NCBI RefSeq assembly: GCF_041860085.1
Contig: NZ_CP124747.1
Span: 5,084,001 to 5,148,000, forward strand
Length of the DNA stretch: 64,000 bases
Direction: 5' to 3'
DNA from: Schlesneria sp. DSM 10557
GTDB lineage: Bacteria; Planctomycetota; Planctomycetia; Planctomycetales; Planctomycetaceae
Shown here: one piece after another, positions 27,765 through 36,790 of the stretch
Numbering within the stretch: position 1 is the first letter of the stretch
Layout: the number at the start of each line of letters is the position of its first letter
Translations under genes and position numbers: made by a program
The notes under the pieces: generated by a model
Database searches by the model: none
The model's input: the letters and a program-made list of their open reading frames with translations, nothing else
What the model was told of the DNA's origin: nothing

Positions 27765-27930
27765 GCCTGGTGCGACCTTCCTTGCAGCTTGCCTTGGAAT
27801 CCATTTTCCGGATGTCAGCCAGATTCGGTTGAGACGCATACCTGGGCGGGGGCATCACGCGAAGTTTTAGAACCGCCGGCACTGAAAAGCAACCATTTGT
27901 GCACTGTCCACGACGGTGGTCGAGGTTCGA

Positions 27931-28728
27931 TCAGTAGTCGACTCGCATCAGGTACAGCCCCTGGGGAGGAGCCGTTTCCCCCGCGTGCGAACGGTCGCCA
28001 GATTCGAGGATCCGCTTCAAATCAGCGGGAGACCAGCGCCCTCGGCCGACATGGATCAGTGTCCCGACGATGGCACGCACCATGTTGTAAAGAAAACCGT
28101 CTGCCATCACATCGAAACAAAGGAATGCCGGGTCCGGATGGGTGGTGACAGCAGCCGGATTTCGTCCTGGCGCGTCGGACGCTTCGGAATCCCATGCGTT
28201 CCAACCGGCGGTGCGGGTCACCGACGCATGAGAAATGGTGCGAACGCTGGAAGAGCGATTGGGCCACTGGGTCTCGAAGCAGCGAAAGTCGTGCGTCCCC
28301 ACCAGGCATTGGACGGCGGCATTCATGGCGATGTCGTCCAGTCGCGACCGTTGCCACAGAACGGCATTTCGCAGAAACGGGACGCGGATCGGGCTGTTGT
28401 GAATGACATACCGGTACCACTTGCGCTTGGCGTCGAAGCGCGCGTTGAAACCGGGTTCGGCCACTTGAACGTCGCGGACGACAATGTCGTCGGGGAGATA
28501 ACGTGGTAAGCCCTGCAGAAAGCCATGACAGGGGGCCGTGCTGCGGGTGGTGAAGCTAATGACCTGTCCGACAGCATGAACTCCTGCGTCCGTTCGACCA
28601 GATGCCACGACCCGCGTCGATTCTCCTGTGAAATCTGCGAGCCCCTGTTCGACCAGGGCTTGCAGCGCGATTCCATTCGGCTGGACCTGCCACCCGCAAT
28701 AGTTCGTTCCCTCATAGGAAATGGTCAT
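27931..28728 (-). CDS. truA: tRNA pseudouridine synthase A
   Basis: Isomerises uridines 38-40 in the tRNA anticodon arm. The domain opens with MTISYEGTNYCGWQ, and the catalytic Asp lies in ASGRTDAGVHA. RSLDDIAM-type and TFLYNMVR-like patterns (DGFLYNMVRAIVG) confirm the family. The start is uncertain. ATG 28728 gives 265 residues but begins only just inside the conserved strand; upstream in-frame candidates are TTG 28803 and GTG 28959, neither with a good ribosome-binding sequence. The long upstream part is Pro/Ser/Thr-rich and unlike the family. The divergent esterase gene begins at 29027. Confidence 0.92.
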   Translation of the reverse strand: MTISYEGTNYCGWQVQPNGIALQALVEQGLADFTGESTRVVASGRTDAGVHAVGQVISFTTRSTAPCHGFLQGLPRYLPDDIVVRDVQVAEPGFNARFDAKRKWYRYVIHNSPIRVPFLRNAVLWQRSRLDDIAMNAAVQCLVGTHDFRCFETQWPNRSSSVRTISHASVTRTAGWNAWDSEASDAPGRNPAAVTTHPDPAFLCFDVMADGFLYNMVRAIVGTLIHVGRGRWSPADLKRILESGDRSHAGETAPPQGLYLMRVDY

Positions 28729-29026
28729 GCGCAGGGTGCGAACGTCGTTAGGAGAGGTGGGCTCCGTAGGGGGAGAGGCCGGGTTGTTGACAGTGTCGTT
28801 CAAGGGAGTCTCGGGGCAGATCAGAGTGCGGAATAGGGGATACGCGGGTTTCAAAACACCGGCCGTAAGGCAGGACCGGCTTGTGGTCCGTGCTCTTGGG
28901 GCTTCCACAACGTGCGAGTACTGCGAGAGCTTTCCTTCGCATCGGCAAGTTGCTTTCACGACATACGTGGGATCTCTATCTTAACAGATTCCTGGCGGAC
29001 ATTCTTTTCTCGATGGAGACTTCACC

Positions 29027-30502
29027 GTGCGACTTTTTGCAGCCTGTTGCGTGCTCCCTCTGATTCTGGCTTCCTCACTACTGGCTCAGTCAGACAAGCC
29101 GGCTGAACCACAAAAGTATGAACTGGGGAAGGATTCCTTCCCTGTTGAGGGGGTTCCCACGGGAACCGTCACCCGGCATCAGTGGACCAGTCAAGTCTTT
29201 GAAGGAACCGTGCGGGACTATTATGTCTATGTCCCCGCGCAATATGACGCCGCCAAGCCGACTGCGGTCATGGTGTTTCAGGACGGACACGCCTATGTCA
29301 ATAAAACAGGCGAATATCGCGTTCCTGTGGTGTTCGATAACCTGATCCATCAGAAGGCGATCCCCCCCATCATCGGAATCTTTATCGATCCGGGGCATCG
29401 TGGCGACTCGCCGCCTGACAGCCGCTGGCGCGCGAATAATCGAAGCTTCGAATACGACACGCTCAGCGATCAGTATTCCCGGCTACTGCTGGAAGAGATT
29501 CTGCCCGAAGTCGGCAAAAGCTATCACCTCACCAATGATCCAGCACAGCGGGCGATTTGTGGTGCCTCCTCGGGCGGGATCTGTGCCTGGACCGTTGCGT
29601 GGGAACGGCCCGATGCGTTCCGCAAAGTGCTCAGTCACATCGGCAGTTTCACGAACATCCGGGGTGGTCACAATTACCAGGCGATGATTCGCAAAACGCC
29701 CCGCAAACCGATTCGCGTCTTTCTGCAGGATGGCGATCGTGACCTGAATAACGAACATGGCAACTGGTGGCTCGCGAACCTCGAAATGGAGTCGTCGCTG
29801 AAGTTTGCCCGATACGACGTCAAGACCGTTTGGGGACACGGCGGCCACAGTGGAAATCACGGGGGGGCGATTCTGCCCGAATCCTTGCGTTGGCTCTGGC
29901 GGGCCGAAGAGGGGCCCTACCGATTTGAAAATGAGATTGCTGCATTCATCGCACAGGATAAGTCAAATCCCCCACCCACCGGTGCCATCCTGTTTGCAGG
30001 CTCATCAAGCATCCGGATGTGGAAGACTCTGGAGCAGGATTTCCCGGAAGCCAAAGTCCTCAATCGCGGCTTCGGCGGATCTCAGATTTCAGAGAACACG
30101 TTTTTCGCAGATCAGATTGTGTTCCCCTACAAGCCGAAACTGATCGTGCTGCATGCCGGGTCGAACGATATTCACGCAGGGAAATCGCCGGAACAGGTCG
30201 CCGCTGACTTCAAGGAATATGTGGCCAAAGTTCGAAGCCGCTTGCCCGATACGCGAATTGTGTACATGGAAATCAATTCCAGTCCCGCTCGCTGGGCCGA
30301 AGCGGATCGACAGAAAGAAGCGAATCGCCTGATCCGCGAAATCTGCTCGACTGGCTCGAACCTGGGGTACATTGAGCTTTTTGACGCTTTACTGGGTCCC
30401 GACGGGAAGCCGCGCGAAGACCTGCACATTGATGACAAACTTCATCCCAATGAGGCGGGTTATAAGATCAGAGCAGAACTGGTGCGACCTCACCTCAAAT
30501 GA
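29027..30502 (+). CDS. Secreted two-domain hydrolase: esterase plus SGNH
   Basis: A 491-residue exported protein starting at GTG 29027, with GGAG upstream and a signal peptide (MRLFAACCVLPLILASSLLA). The first half is an alpha/beta-hydrolase of the enterochelin-esterase-like (Fes/esterase D) group, with GASSG (Ser181) and a histidine-rich segment WGHGGHSGNHGG that should hold the catalytic His. The second half, from about 318, is an SGNH hydrolase with AGSSSIRMW (Ser327), GSND (378-381) and DDKLHP (Asp470, His473). Two hydrolase active sites in one chain suggest removal of acyl groups from a polysaccharide, by analogy with planctomycete carbohydrate esterases. The substrate is unknown. Confidence 0.9.
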   Translation: MRLFAACCVLPLILASSLLAQSDKPAEPQKYELGKDSFPVEGVPTGTVTRHQWTSQVFEGTVRDYYVYVPAQYDAAKPTAVMVFQDGHAYVNKTGEYRVPVVFDNLIHQKAIPPIIGIFIDPGHRGDSPPDSRWRANNRSFEYDTLSDQYSRLLLEEILPEVGKSYHLTNDPAQRAICGASSGGICAWTVAWERPDAFRKVLSHIGSFTNIRGGHNYQAMIRKTPRKPIRVFLQDGDRDLNNEHGNWWLANLEMESSLKFARYDVKTVWGHGGHSGNHGGAILPESLRWLWRAEEGPYRFENEIAAFIAQDKSNPPPTGAILFAGSSSIRMWKTLEQDFPEAKVLNRGFGGSQISENTFFADQIVFPYKPKLIVLHAGSNDIHAGKSPEQVAADFKEYVAKVRSRLPDTRIVYMEINSSPARWAEADRQKEANRLIREICSTGSNLGYIELFDALLGPDGKPREDLHIDDKLHPNEAGYKIRAELVRPHLK

Positions 30503-30568
30503 GTCGGGACGCGAAATGAGTCAGGGCACGACGAGAGCGACCCTGATCGGTGAACGATCGTCGTCACG

Positions 30569-31525
30569 TCAGATCTGGAGAATCTCGCGTAACTGTGGCA
30601 ACTCGGTAATCAGCCGGTGGGGCCGTGTTTCGGGGTTCTTCAGATCTTCGGGCGTGACCGCCAGACTTGTCTTGTCGTCTGCCAGCAGGACGGTCTGAAA
30701 GCCGCAGGCCTTGGCCGGTGCGAGATCCCCCTGGATACGGGTTCCGACGTGCAGGATCTCGCTTGGCTCGATTCCGATCTCCTTGAATCGCAAAATTGCC
30801 TGTGCGTAGAGTGACAGGGACGGCTTGCAGATACCCCACTCGTAGGACAAGGTGTTCAGGGATTCGGGCAGCAATTCTGTGACGTGAAACAGATTTCCCT
30901 GATGCCTGAGGGCGCGAGTCAACTGCACCAGGGTGAAGCATTGGGCATCTGCGAGTGCCGCTTGTCGCAGCCCGGCCGCAGCAATGGCGTTCAGTGTGTC
31001 GAGCGCGGCGGGGGTGGCCTCTGTTCCCTGCAGGCTGGAATGGAAGAAGTAGGCGACCTTCTGTGCCAGTTCGGTCATGCTGCCGTAGAGGGATTCATCA
31101 TAGCTGTAGTCCTTTTTATGCAGCATTTCGAGCAGCGTGTGCCAGACCTGGGCCGCATCGACTTCAGGAAGATCTCCTTTTTTGTTGCTGGACCTGAGTC
31201 GGATTTCTTCAATCGCATTCAGGTATTTCGGCAGAAGCAGATCCGACGGCTTTCCCGGCCGGCGGGTCATGCTGTTCCACATATTGAATTCATCGATCGT
31301 CTTTTCGATCGCTACTTCCATCCGCAGGGCCTGAGGGTGCTGGAATACCAGTTCACCGTCGGTAATTCTCAGCAGGGTTCCGTACAGGTTCCAGGTGACG
31401 GCCCGAATTCCTGGCAGGGGCTTCAGAGATGGGGTTGCCGGAACGGGTACAATTTTGGGTGGCGCAGGCCAGCGCAAATTGCGACCATCCAGCAGTTCAG
31501 CGTATTCGAGCAGGGTTTTTGCCAT
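30569..31525 (-). CDS. HAD-superfamily-like protein lacking the nucleophile
   Basis: ATG 31525 (MAKTLLEYAELLDGR) gives 318 residues; an upstream in-frame start at 31570 is less likely. The fold looks like a haloacid dehalogenase-type hydrolase. Motif I reads AVTWNLYGTLL where FDLYGTL is normal, so the nucleophilic Asp is Asn46 (codon AAC). The metal-site motif reads HVGTRIQGD where HVGD is normal, giving Thr262 for Asp. Two essential acidic residues are thus replaced, and hydrolase activity is doubtful. A binding or regulatory role is possible. It ends convergently to the esterase gene and starts divergently from the hemX-like gene. Confidence 0.8.
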   Translation of the reverse strand: MAKTLLEYAELLDGRNLRWPAPPKIVPVPATPSLKPLPGIRAVTWNLYGTLLRITDGELVFQHPQALRMEVAIEKTIDEFNMWNSMTRRPGKPSDLLLPKYLNAIEEIRLRSSNKKGDLPEVDAAQVWHTLLEMLHKKDYSYDESLYGSMTELAQKVAYFFHSSLQGTEATPAALDTLNAIAAAGLRQAALADAQCFTLVQLTRALRHQGNLFHVTELLPESLNTLSYEWGICKPSLSLYAQAILRFKEIGIEPSEILHVGTRIQGDLAPAKACGFQTVLLADDKTSLAVTPEDLKNPETRPHRLITELPQLREILQI

Positions 31526-31762
31526 GGTGTGGGAAACTCGTGCGACTTGCCTTCGTGGCTGCCGGAACACAAGATGTCTCTAGAGAAAGTCTCATATTCT
31601 TCGGTCGCAGGCAATCCTGGAAACGAATCTGGGGATTTGAATCTTGCTCTGGTGTGACGTACATTTCAATTCGTTGATCGGTGCGGTTTTCCAATGCAGA
31701 GTCCCCTTTGGACGATTGGACGAAGACAACCGTTCTGAGACAGGCAATGGAAACGATCACAA

Positions 31763-32647
31763 GTGATGTTGAAAACAAGTGTCGTCTGTTTTCTCGCCAG
31801 CTATGGGGTGGCCTTCGCCTGCGAGGTCAGCCAGCTGAAGCGGCGCAGCACACTCAGCCGTATCGTCTCGTTCCTGTTCACCGTGGCGGGATTCGTCGCG
31901 CACACTCTCTATCTGCTGTATCGATCGCGCCAGGCGGACCTCCCTCCCCTGCTCAGTTCGGCACATGACTGGTATCTGGTACTGGCCTGGCTGGCGGTGC
32001 TGGTTCATCTGTTTGTGTCGGCCGTTGATAGCGAACTGGCGACGGGACTGGTCGCCTGGCCGGTGATATTGGCTCTGGTGGTTGCCTCATGGTTCGTTAC
32101 GGACCAGCCGGGACACCGTCTTGACTACGATCGCGGCTGGAAGATGCTGCATGCATCGACACTGATGCTCGGTACCGGTTTCATCTTGCTTGGATTTGTG
32201 CTGAGTCTGCTGTATTTGTGGCAGCACCGCCGGTTGAAGCAACGGCAAACGTCGAATGATTCCGTCAAACTTCCGAACCTCGAGTTGATCGAACGGCTGA
32301 ATCGTTTTGCCATTCTGGTGGCAGTTCCGTTTCAGATGGTGGGAATCATTTCCGGGTTCGGACTGGGGGTCTTCGCGACAGGGGGAGGAATCCCGATGAC
32401 GTGGACTGACCCGGTCGTGATTGGTGGCATCTTCACGGGTCTATTAGTGGGGGTCCTCTTCGTATGGCTACTGATTCAAAAGCGGTCGCCGGGTCGACAG
32501 ATCGCTCTGCGGACGGCCTGGGCATGCGGATTTCTGCTCGTGACGCTGATTGGTCTGCAAATGCTGACCGCAGCCGCAAAATGGCACTCAATACATGGAT
32601 CGGCACCGACTCCGTCGGCCAATGCGACGCGAGGACTGGCACCGTGA
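31763..32647 (+). CDS. HemX/CcsA-like cytochrome c assembly membrane protein
   Basis: A 294-residue polytopic protein with about eight hydrophobic segments, of the cytochrome c assembly (CcsA/HemX) family. RGWKMLHASTLMLGTGF resembles the conserved His-containing loop region. It lacks a clear WWD heme-handling motif, which favours HemX (modulator of glutamyl-tRNA reductase level in Bacillus) over CcsA. The start is GTG 31763 or ATG 31766. Its stop overlaps the hemA start (GTGA), so the two are translationally coupled, as in the hemAX arrangement of other bacteria but in reversed order. Confidence 0.85.
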   Translation: MMLKTSVVCFLASYGVAFACEVSQLKRRSTLSRIVSFLFTVAGFVAHTLYLLYRSRQADLPPLLSSAHDWYLVLAWLAVLVHLFVSAVDSELATGLVAWPVILALVVASWFVTDQPGHRLDYDRGWKMLHASTLMLGTGFILLGFVLSLLYLWQHRRLKQRQTSNDSVKLPNLELIERLNRFAILVAVPFQMVGIISGFGLGVFATGGGIPMTWTDPVVIGGIFTGLLVGVLFVWLLIQKRSPGRQIALRTAWACGFLLVTLIGLQMLTAAAKWHSIHGSAPTPSANATRGLAP

Positions 32648-33915
32648 ACCTGCTCGCTTTGTACTGTACTCATCAGACCACGCCGCTGAAGATCCGCGAG
32701 CGATTGGCCTTCGCTACACAGGATCAGCTCAACGCGGCCTATCAGCGGCTGAAAGAGCGTTTTCCCGAGACCGAGTCGGTCGTGTTGTCGACCTGCAATC
32801 GGGTTGAACTGTACATCGCCCGTGGATCCGATGCAGAACCACTGACTCCGCCCCAGCTTGCTCAGTTTCTGTCCGAATTCCATGGTGTACCGCTCGACGA
32901 ATTTGTCGGGGAACTTCGGGTCGCTACCGGTTCGGAAGCGGTTCGACACCTCTACGAAGTCATTTCGTCGCTCGACAGCATGGTGCTCGGAGAGCCGCAG
33001 ATTGTGAATCAGGTGCGCGAGGCGTACCGCGCCGCCGAAGTGACGGGATCATGCGGACCAATCTCACACGCTTTGTTCCAGGGTGCCATTCGGACTTCCG
33101 CGCGGGTTCGGACCGAGACGCGATTGTCCGAAGGTAAAGTCTCGATCGCCAGCGTCGCTGTCGGGGACTTTGCCAAGAGTATTTTTGATCACTTCGATGA
33201 CAAGATGGTTCTGGTCATTGGGGCGGGTGAGATGGCAGAAGAAACGCTGCGGTATCTGAAGGACGAAGGGGTCCGCGATATCGTGGTCGTCAATCGCAGT
33301 CCTGAACGGGCCGAACGTGTCGCCGCCGAATGGGGCGGGCGTGCCGCTCCATGGTCTGAGCTGGAAACCTGGCTCGGTCGCGCGGATGTCATTGTCAGCA
33401 CGACGGGGGCCGACCGGCCGATCGTCGATGCAAAACTGTTTAAGCGCGTGCGTCAGGCCGATCCCCGCCGCACCGCCTTCATTCTCGATCTCGGGGCCCC
33501 TCGCGATTTTGCGACGGATGTCGGTGAACTTGATAACGTGTTCCTGTACGACATCGACAGCTTGCGAAACACGTGCGAAGAAAATCGCAAAGCCCGCGTC
33601 CGTGAAATCGATAAGGCACGGCAGTTGATCGACGACGAGACCGCTCGTTTCATGGCGGAATACTACCACCGTGCCAGCGGCGAAGTCGTTTCAAGACTGA
33701 TGCAGGATTGGCACGCGGTCAGCAAGGACGAACTGGAACGACTCTTCAACAAGCTGCCGCAACTGACCAGTCACGACCGAGAGCAAATTGAACGGACCGT
33801 CGGACGGATCGTCAATAAACTGCTTCATCCGCCGCTGGAAGCACTCAAGGACGAGGCTCGGGCCGGCACTCCACATGGGCTGATCAACGCTCTGAAGCGA
33901 CTATTCGGTCTTTGA
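32644..33915 (+). CDS. hemA: Glutamyl-tRNA reductase
   Basis: The first committed step of C5-pathway tetrapyrrole synthesis: NADPH reduction of glutamyl-tRNA to glutamate-1-semialdehyde. GTG 32644 gives 423 residues (MNLLALYCTHQTTPLKIRERL); the longer in-frame extension lies inside the hemX-like gene and is not used. The catalytic cysteine is Cys51 in STCNRVELY. The motif EPQIVNQVREAY, the NADPH motif VIGAGEMAE and the C-terminal dimerisation helices ending LHPPLEALKDEA are all present. It overlaps its upstream neighbour by 4 nt. hemE and hemG lie 2 kb downstream on the same strand. Confidence 0.97.
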   Translation: MNLLALYCTHQTTPLKIRERLAFATQDQLNAAYQRLKERFPETESVVLSTCNRVELYIARGSDAEPLTPPQLAQFLSEFHGVPLDEFVGELRVATGSEAVRHLYEVISSLDSMVLGEPQIVNQVREAYRAAEVTGSCGPISHALFQGAIRTSARVRTETRLSEGKVSIASVAVGDFAKSIFDHFDDKMVLVIGAGEMAEETLRYLKDEGVRDIVVVNRSPERAERVAAEWGGRAAPWSELETWLGRADVIVSTTGADRPIVDAKLFKRVRQADPRRTAFILDLGAPRDFATDVGELDNVFLYDIDSLRNTCEENRKARVREIDKARQLIDDETARFMAEYYHRASGEVVSRLMQDWHAVSKDELERLFNKLPQLTSHDREQIERTVGRIVNKLLHPPLEALKDEARAGTPHGLINALKRLFGL

Positions 33916-34052
33916 TCTCTGGCGGCCGTTCGGAAAAACATTTCCGAGTACAACGTCACGCGTCTCTCACCTGATTGACTCAGCGGGCCGTGTGGGGATT
34001 TCAAGGGGTGGGAGACGAGGTGTGTTACCTGGCTTGCAGACCGAAACGGGCC

Positions 34053-34994
34053 TTACTTTTTCTTCCGCGCTTCCCACTTCGCAATCCATTTTTCTGGATC
34101 TTCTTCGAAAGCCGCTTTGCAGCCCGTGCAGCAGACCCAGAACGACTGTCCCTTGTAGCTGACGGAGATCGTGCCTAATCCCTGAGAGATGATGCACGTC
34201 TTGCTGCCATAATCAGACTCACTGAGTGCGAACGAGGTTCCCTCGCGCTGTGTGTGGATGGTGTCCACACGGCTGAACGGGCCATTGTTCCGCTTTCGAT
34301 CCACTTCCAGAATGTAGCGATTGTTTTCCTGCTGATTGAAGGTCAGTCGCCACTGAATGTCGGATGGTTGCGCCGTTGTTTCTGTCAGTTGCAGTTTGAA
34401 CGTGCGCTGAAGCTTCTTTTCGTCTGTGGTGACATCGCGGATCGGTTCGATGAAGGTCCCTTGAAAGGTGCGGTGTGAACCCTCGGCGTCCGTGGTTGTC
34501 AGTTCAAACTGGTCCGATTCAGGTCGGTATGTCAGTCGTCCAGTACGGATATAGACTCCAGCATCCGAGGCGATCCGTAGTCCCGGGTGGTTGGGGTCAG
34601 TCACCCAGTCGTATTCCCACTTGGGCTGATCTGAGTGGGCTTTTCGCGACAGGCCTTTCCAGTTTCCCAGCAGCACCTGAAGTGGTTTCAGTGCCTCGCG
34701 CTGACGTTCGAGTTGTTCCGGCGAGAATTCCGCGTCGGTGGCTTGAGATGTCGCAGCAGGAGCGATTTCGATGGGAGTGGCTCGTCTGCGGGGTGATCGC
34801 GGAAGAGGATTCTGCTCTTGCGCGGCGTTTTCAGGCGCAGCGGCCTCGGCGGTGGCGGGAGTTTCGACTGCGGCAGGCCTGCGATCCGTCGGGGGGAGGG
34901 GCGAGTTTGACTGTGGGGCTGACTGGCTGCTGCAACTGACCGCCGTGATCGCAAGTATCAGGAGACCGTAGTTTTGAACGCCGCTGGAGTGCAT
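34053..34994 (-). CDS. Lipoprotein with C-terminal YHS/TRASH-like segment
   Basis: A 313-residue protein of unknown function. The N-terminus ends in a lipobox (ITAVSC, Cys21), followed by a Pro/Ala/Glu-rich low-complexity linker to about residue 85. A predicted beta-rich domain (about 95-260, GNWKGLSRK, GVYIRTGRLTYRP) comes next. The C-terminal ~45 residues contain Cys (SKTCIIS) and VCCTGCKAAFEEDPEKW, very like a YHS metal-binding domain. It should be anchored in a membrane facing outward and may bind a metal. It follows the small membrane protein gene by 18 bp, so the two are probably co-transcribed. Confidence 0.75.
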   Translation of the reverse strand: MHSSGVQNYGLLILAITAVSCSSQSAPQSNSPLPPTDRRPAAVETPATAEAAAPENAAQEQNPLPRSPRRRATPIEIAPAATSQATDAEFSPEQLERQREALKPLQVLLGNWKGLSRKAHSDQPKWEYDWVTDPNHPGLRIASDAGVYIRTGRLTYRPESDQFELTTTDAEGSHRTFQGTFIEPIRDVTTDEKKLQRTFKLQLTETTAQPSDIQWRLTFNQQENNRYILEVDRKRNNGPFSRVDTIHTQREGTSFALSESDYGSKTCIISQGLGTISVSYKGQSFWVCCTGCKAAFEEDPEKWIAKWEARKKK

Positions 34995-35012
34995 CGGTGG
35001 CCCTCGCCTCTG

Positions 35013-35492
35013 TCAGGACTGGGTGGTCGAGTCGTTCTTGTTTGATGCGGTGTTTGCCTGCGTCGCTCGATAGTGACGAATCTGTTCCTCAAGCTCGCGT
35101 CGTTCCAGACGCAGCCGAGTCCTGGCGATCTCGGAATGAGTAATCGTGGACAGCCAGTCGCCCATCGCCAGCAGGACCATCCACAGTACCAGTGCAAAGA
35201 CGACGGCGACCCATACAAAAAACAAATGTGGCCGCTGCACAAAGAGCTGATCCATCTGGTCTCCCACGGCGATCACGACGCCGATGACGGCCAGCATGAT
35301 ACTTATCTGCAGGCGTCGCCGCAGCTGGCGGTTTGCATGCAGCTTCATCCGATCATCAACGTCCCCGTCCTGTTCCAGTGTTCGACGAGCGCGCCAGACA
35401 AACAGGCCCAGTAGTGCTGCCAAAACTACCAGAGCCGCTCCAAAAATCAGGGCGGGTAATGTCGTGGCGTCGATGCGAATGAAAAGAATCAT
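35013..35492 (-). CDS. Small membrane protein, function unknown
   Basis: A 159-residue protein with three predicted membrane helices (about 10-33, 62-80 and 88-110). A charged loop lies between the first two, and a C-terminal coiled-coil segment (RLRLERRELEEQIRHYR) precedes a Ser/Thr/Asn-rich tail. No family is recognised. It is read with the lipoprotein gene downstream (18-bp gap). The pair is inserted between the two heme gene pairs on the opposite strand. Start ATG 35492. Confidence 0.7.
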   Translation of the reverse strand: MILFIRIDATTLPALIFGAALVVLAALLGLFVWRARRTLEQDGDVDDRMKLHANRQLRRRLQISIMLAVIGVVIAVGDQMDQLFVQRPHLFFVWVAVVFALVLWMVLLAMGDWLSTITHSEIARTRLRLERRELEEQIRHYRATQANTASNKNDSTTQS

Positions 35493-35734
35493 GATCCCTG
35501 GATATTAATCGACGGCGTCCTCGGTTCCCAGCGGGAATCGGCCGCGCTACAATCCCGGAGTAAGCGTTCACCGGCAGGTGCTGACGCAGGTTCAGGGCGG
35601 GCCAGAACGAACTCGGACGGATTCGCACGAAGTCGTATCCCGCTGGCCCTCATCCGAATTGAGAATGCAGGCCGACGGCCCTCATTCTTGCTCGTCGACG
35701 CTTACAGATCGGGCATACATCGACCGGAGACACC

Positions 35735-36790
35735 ATGCTGACCCCCGCCTTGCAGAACAGCCGATTCCTCAAAGCCGCACGACGTGAGGTCACGGATACC
35801 ACCCCGATCTGGATCATGCGCCAGGCAGGTCGGTACCTTCCCGAATATATGGCGGTTCGCAGCAAAGTGACGTTCATCGAGCTTTGCAAATCGCCCGAAC
35901 TCGCCGCTGAAGTGACTCTGACCGCTCAGCGGGTGCTGGGTGTCGATGCGGCAATTCTGTTCGCCGATCTGCTGCCCATGCTGGAACCCATGGGGATCGA
36001 TCTGGAATATGCCAAAGGGGAAGGCCCTGTCATCCATAACCCCATCGTCACGGCCAGCGAGGTTGATCGATTTCGCGAACTTGAAGATGTTGGTTCGATG
36101 CAGTTCGTTTTCGATGCGGTGAAGCTGATTCGCCGGGATCTCCCCGCTGACATTCCGCTGCTGGGGTTTGCCGGTGCTCCGTTTACCCTGGCTTCGTACG
36201 CCATCGAAGGGGGCGGCTCGAAGAATTACATCCGGACCAAATCCATGATGTACACCGATGAAGGGGCCTGGCGGACGCTGATGCAGCGCCTGGCACGCAG
36301 TCTCGTTCGGTACATCAACGCACAGATCGATGCGGGATGTCAGGCGGTTCAGTTGTTTGATAGTTGGGCAGGCTGCCTGTCGCCGGACGATTACCGGACC
36401 TATGTGCTGCCTTATACGCGTCAGGTGATCCAGGGGATCAAGCCTGGTGTGCCGGTGATCAATTTCCTGACGGGAAACCCGGCGCTGCTGCCGCTATTGC
36501 GTGAGGCGGGTGGGCAGGTGATCGGTCTCGACTGGAGAGTAAATCTGGCAGACGGATGGAAGACGGTGGGGCACGATGTCGCTGTGCAGGGAAACCTTGA
36601 TCCGGTGTCACTGATGGCCGATCTGCCGACGCTACGTCGCCGGGCAAAAGATGTTCTCGACGCGACGGGTGGTCGTCCCGGTCACATCTTCAATTTGGGA
36701 CACGGTGTCTTTCCCGAAGTTCCTCCTGAGAGCGTGAAAGCTCTGGTGGAAATGGTGCACGAGATGGGGCGTCATGCAGGCTCACGATAA
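35735..36790 (+). CDS. hemE: Uroporphyrinogen decarboxylase
   Basis: Decarboxylates uroporphyrinogen III to coproporphyrinogen III in the cytoplasm. The protein is 351 residues, normal length. The N-terminal signature [15 protein letters not shown] holds the two active-site arginines, and the catalytic aspartate lies in ILFADLLPM. The second family signature is [12 protein letters not shown], and the end carries NLGHGVFPE. hemG starts 17 nt before the hemE stop, which implies coupled translation. A 242-bp gap separates it from the divergent membrane-protein gene; no strong promoter was seen there. Confidence 0.98.
   Translation: MLTPALQNSRFLKAARREVTDTTPIWIMRQAGRYLPEYMAVRSKVTFIELCKSPELAAEVTLTAQRVLGVDAAILFADLLPMLEPMGIDLEYAKGEGPVIHNPIVTASEVDRFRELEDVGSMQFVFDAVKLIRRDLPADIPLLGFAGAPFTLASYAIEGGGSKNYIRTKSMMYTDEGAWRTLMQRLARSLVRYINAQIDAGCQAVQLFDSWAGCLSPDDYRTYVLPYTRQVIQGIKPGVPVINFLTGNPALLPLLREAGGQVIGLDWRVNLADGWKTVGHDVAVQGNLDPVSLMADLPTLRRRAKDVLDATGGRPGHIFNLGHGVFPEVPPESVKALVEMVHEMGRHAGSR

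Noticed and set aside
32464-32643. 60-residue N-terminal extension of hemA
   Set aside because: It lies inside the hemX-like coding region, and the family N-terminus begins exactly at GTG 32644.
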